Shown here piece by piece: positions 61,596-64,000 of a DNA stretch of 64,000 nt. Source of the DNA: an uncultured Ruminococcus sp. GTDB lineage: Bacteria; Bacillota; Clostridia; Lachnospirales; Lachnospiraceae. Each line of letters begins with the position of its first letter. Position 1 is the first letter of the stretch. Below the pieces are notes generated by a model that searched no databases, was not told where the DNA came from, and saw only the letters and a list, made by a program, of their open reading frames with translations. The stretch spans positions 12,603 through 76,602 of the forward strand of contig FMEL01000005.1 of assembly GCA_900066355.1 (NCBI GenBank). The letters run 5' to 3'. The translations under genes were made by a program, and so were the position numbers.

Positions 61596-62513
61596 TTATC
61601 CCCTCCTTTTCAGGCTCATATAAGCCAGAGATTCATAACCTTTGGCAGTGGCACAGATATCATCAAGGATGGTAACTCGTGATTTGTCATACGCTCCAAA
61701 GTTACGGATCAGGCATCCACCGCCTCCGACCACATACAGGCGCATCAGGCCAGGATTGTATTCATATTTGCGGAGCGTGGCAAAAATATCTGTGACATAC
61801 TGTCTGGCAACAGCAGTAATACAATCCAGATAAGACGCTGAAATGTCAGCGGTTCCAAACCGCAGAATCTGCTCTACGGTAGATTCTTCAATCTTTACTC
61901 CGAAGTTGTCCAGAACAGCGTTTTTAGCGGCAATCATGCATTGGTTTACGCCAAACTTTTCTGTCCAGCACCGGCTTTCCTGTGCTTTCTTATTATTGAT
62001 ATACAGAATGTTCATGGTTCCGTTGCCGATATCTGCAAGAAGATTTGTCCCCTTGAAATCTCCAAGTCGGTTTACGATAGCCGGATATCCCTGCGGGTAA
62101 AGGCTGCATCCCACAAAACGGAGATGATACTCTTTGCTGTTAAATCGGTAATGGACTTCTGGATTCTGGAGCAGATAGGAACGGAAATCTTCTCTCTGGT
62201 TTCTGATCCATGTCAGAGGAAGCCCGGCAGCCAGATGAACGTCTGCTTCACGGATGGAAAAGACATTCAGTTCCCTTGCAATCGCCATGAGAGTTAGAAG
62301 ATAATATTCTTCGTCCATAGCTTTATCTGGGATAAATTCTTTGTGTCCTTCGCCAATCCGGTAGTAAATGCCGTTATATTCCAGAATATTCCCGGTGAAG
62401 ATGGGTTCTGTTTCATAGGCTTTGATTCCGGTTGGTGTGACGGTATTTGCTGTTTTCATGTTGCCGTAGCCGTGATCTACAGCAATGATTTTTGTGTTTC
62501 TGAGTTCTCGCAT
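61596..62513 (-). CDS. ParM-like actin family segregation ATPase
   Basis: 305 residues from the ATG at 62513 (GGAGGTG upstream; the longer frame runs into non-coding repeats). Actin-fold phosphate motifs: IIAVDHGYGNMKTAN (phosphate 1, about 10-24), LLADIGNGTMNILYI (phosphate 2, about 165) and VVGGGGCLI (adenosine motif, about 275). It polymerises to push plasmid copies apart. First gene of the parM-parR-repA-dnaC set on the minus strand. Confidence 0.88.
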   Translation of the reverse strand: MRELRNTKIIAVDHGYGNMKTANTVTPTGIKAYETEPIFTGNILEYNGIYYRIGEGHKEFIPDKAMDEEYYLLTLMAIARELNVFSIREADVHLAAGLPLTWIRNQREDFRSYLLQNPEVHYRFNSKEYHLRFVGCSLYPQGYPAIVNRLGDFKGTNLLADIGNGTMNILYINNKKAQESRCWTEKFGVNQCMIAAKNAVLDNFGVKIEESTVEQILRFGTADISASYLDCITAVARQYVTDIFATLRKYEYNPGLMRLYVVGGGGCLIRNFGAYDKSRVTILDDICATAKGYESLAYMSLKRRG

Positions 62514-62527
62514 AAAAAACACCTCCA

Positions 62528-62597
62528 TTTTCGTATTGATTAATTCAGCAGGCTGTACCGGTGTGGTACTGCTTTGCTGTGAGATAAGCATACGAAA
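62528..62597. repeat. Nested inverted repeats upstream of parM (candidate parC/operator)
   Basis: Outer arms TTTCGTAT (62528-62535) and ATACGAAA (62590-62597) enclose CAGCAGGCTGTACC and GGTACTGCTTTGCTG, which also pair. Position just before parMR is where a centromere and autoregulatory site are expected. Confidence 0.5.
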
Positions 62598-63050
62598 GTT
62601 GGAGGAAAAAGACATTGAGGGAAAATTGAGTTGGAATTGAAAAATAGGATATAATTTTGTAAAATAGAGCAATTTCTTTAGTTTTTTATAGCCCTGCATT
62701 TTTTTGTTATAAACGTTCATTAAATGTTGACATGTTATTATATAAATAGTAAAATTGTACAATAAAATGTGGAAAGTTGGATGGAATTTATTGAATTATA
62801 ATAAAACTAATCGTACTTAACTGGCGGCTTATGTATTTGTAGAACTTAGAATAATAGAAAATTTAAAATATTATCAATTTTTACAGCTGTTGCAATGCTT
62901 TCAGTAGGAACAACAGTTTTTGCAAGTCCTTAACTGTTGTTTGATAAGGAGTGTAGTTTTATACAAATAGTGATATTATTGCAAAAAACTAGGATTTTAT
63001 AAAAATAAAAAAATCAAGTCTATAGCTGTTTGAAGTGAGGAGAAAAGCGT
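62598..63050. other. AT-rich non-coding stretch with a signal-peptide remnant
   Basis: At 62854-62934 one frame reads RKFKILSIFTAVAMLSVGTT then VFASP and a stop, a Sec signal peptide cut right after its cleavage site, with no start codon. No other gene is seen. The right end of the mobilizable element may lie here, but no copy of the 55219 junction was found. Confidence 0.45.
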
Positions 63051-63806
63051 ATGAGAAATGTGTTGGCAACGGACATAAAAAACAATATTCGAAGCATTCG
63101 CTTTATTTTGGGGATTTTTCTAATCGTTTCGGCTACCCTGATGTCTGAGCATGAGATGTTGCAGAAGATCATAAATGCAGGCGGATCTGCAGAAGGACCA
63201 GGCTGGTTCGTAGCATACACCTATTGTATGAACAGCGTTAATATGCTTCTGTTTGTTCCCATTGCCGTTGCTTTTGCGGGTGGAGAGAATACGGAGGCTG
63301 AGCTGCACAGTCGTTTTTTTCTGTTCAGTTATATCCGTTCAGGGAGAAAACAGTATCTCGTAGGAAAAGCAGCAGGATTGTTGGTCTCCGGAGGTTTGAC
63401 AGCTTTTTTAGCCATGGTGTTCCTTCTTGTAATCTGTATACTGAGGTTCGGTCAGTATCCTTCTCTGATTGACGGAAATTATGAGATGGCAGTGCTTGTG
63501 GGCAGAACGGCGGTAAGCTTTCTGAGATTGTTTTTAAATGGCGCTTTTTGGGCGCTAATTGGCGGTACGTCGGCTGTCATAACAAAAAATCGCTATATGT
63601 CCTATGCCGTTCCTTTTATTCTTTATTATGTCCTGACCGTATTTCAGGAGCGTTACTATCAAAAAGCATTCTTTCTGAGTCCCCGCTATTGGGCGGCGTC
63701 TATTTACTACAATGATATCTTCTGCATTGCTATATTAGCGGTTGGAAGTTTTTTAACGGCACTGATCTTTATGTGCGCAATAGAAAGAAGGTTGCGGTAT
63801 GCGTGA
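63051..63806 (+). CDS. ABC-2-like membrane permease
   Basis: 251 residues with about six membrane helices (near 17-34, 60-80, 105-130, 155-175, 188-203, 228-245). The pattern resembles the small ABC-2 type permeases of bacteriocin or drug exporters and immunity transporters. No ATPase gene is visible in the window. GAGGAG lies upstream; the stop overlaps the next gene by 8 nt, so at least two related membrane proteins are co-expressed. Confidence 0.7.
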   Translation: MRNVLATDIKNNIRSIRFILGIFLIVSATLMSEHEMLQKIINAGGSAEGPGWFVAYTYCMNSVNMLLFVPIAVAFAGGENTEAELHSRFFLFSYIRSGRKQYLVGKAAGLLVSGGLTAFLAMVFLLVICILRFGQYPSLIDGNYEMAVLVGRTAVSFLRLFLNGAFWALIGGTSAVITKNRYMSYAVPFILYYVLTVFQERYYQKAFFLSPRYWAASIYYNDIFCIAILAVGSFLTALIFMCAIERRLRYA

Positions 63807-64000
63807 TATTAAACAGGCTTTTTGGATTGCAGGCCAGAATTTCTATGGATGGAAAAAAAGTCCGAGGATCTGGATGACCTTTATTTTGGCAGCTATATTA
63901 TGTCTGATGCTGTCGGATCAGATTATTTCCCATGCGATAAAATATGAGACAATCCTTCAGGTATTCGAGCCGTTTATTTGGACATATGGGGATGCATCCT
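63799..64000 (+). CDS. Second ABC-2-like membrane protein (partial)
   Basis: Starts at ATG 63799 inside the previous gene and is open to the window edge, giving 67 residues: DIKQAFWIAGQNFYGWKKSP then a membrane segment IWMTFILAAILCLMLSD. The start of the protein resembles the start of the preceding gene in layout (cytoplasmic leader, then a helix). Probably the partner permease of the same exporter. Confidence 0.65.
   Translation, partial: MRDIKQAFWIAGQNFYGWKKSPRIWMTFILAAILCLMLSDQIISHAIKYETILQVFEPFIWTYGDAS

Noticed and set aside
62854..62934. A signal-peptide-like small secreted peptide gene
   Set aside because: No start codon or ribosome site, and it stops right after the predicted cleavage site; most likely the relic of a larger gene.
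1..64000. tRNA or rRNA genes
   Set aside because: No cloverleaf-like segment with a conserved T-arm (GGTTCRANYCC) or rRNA motif was recognised while reading both strands. A tRNAscan/Infernal run would be needed to exclude them fully.

Overview
The window looks like a chromosome segment of a gut Firmicute of the family Lachnospiraceae (Blautia / Mediterraneibacter / Dorea / Coprococcus type). This is inferred from moderate GC, strong AGGAGG ribosome sites, many intrinsic terminators, T-box and FMN riboswitch control, a Nup/BMP nucleoside transporter, a PTS with GlcT-type antitermination and tandem hybrid kinases. No rRNA, tRNA or CRISPR array was seen.

Layout. 1-11 kb: end of a membrane protein gene, tex, a TrpXYZ-like amino-acid ABC operon (minus strand) and, divergent from it, a BMP nucleoside ABC operon. 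11-13.2 kb: a non-coding-rich island with long imperfect palindromes, two of which flank a small gene resembling phage/ICE nuclease domains. 13.2-20.1 kb: FMN riboswitch-ribU, a NUDIX hydrolase, ptsG-type EIICBA behind a RAT/terminator, its antiterminator, HPr and enzyme I. 20.2-23.5 kb: Fur-family regulator and zinc-type ABC operon. 23.6-25.4 kb: an unknown gene and a Gfo/Idh/MocA oxidoreductase. 25.6-32.9 kb: three consecutive hybrid histidine kinases, the first also carrying GGDEF. 33-43.8 kb: acetyltransferase, esterase, ECF sigma/anti-sigma pair, SpoU methylase, a broken sigma gene, MATE and AEC transporters, enolase, SGNH hydrolase, ZIP transporter. 44-46.2 kb: T-box leader and cstA. 46.3-55.2 kb: a graveyard bounded by two subtilase (S8) gene fragments, with remnants of Abi, IS4 transposase, ATP-grasp, sigma, DUF975, LysR and group II intron genes, but also an intact AgrCA-like two-component system. 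55.2-62.6 kb: a mobilizable element with RHH regulator, TnpV, PBECR4-type protein, MobQ-like relaxase and oriT, DnaC-like ATPase, RepA, ParR and ParM. The end holds two ABC-2-like membrane proteins, the last cut by the window edge.

Strongest candidates for something undescribed: (1) five long imperfect-palindrome elements (about 190-390 bp) sharing a conserved apex, CTGTCTGAGCGTCAGCGAG-like, and in four copies a conserved internal-loop motif; (2) a promoter - two 50-nt repeats - terminator - PBECR4 gene arrangement at 56.0-57.0 kb that copies the layout of type III (RNA antitoxin) toxin-antitoxin loci; (3) a second modular palindromic repeat in one full and two deleted forms, each directly behind a terminator-like hairpin; (4) two divergent subtilase genes cut at the same codon with the same 40+ nt junction, fitting an element that integrates at GA; (5) an inverted repeat TGCCA-N-TGGCA spanning the start codons of the relaxase, the small mob gene and the RHH regulator.

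All function calls are from reading the sequence and remembered family features. No database search was run.
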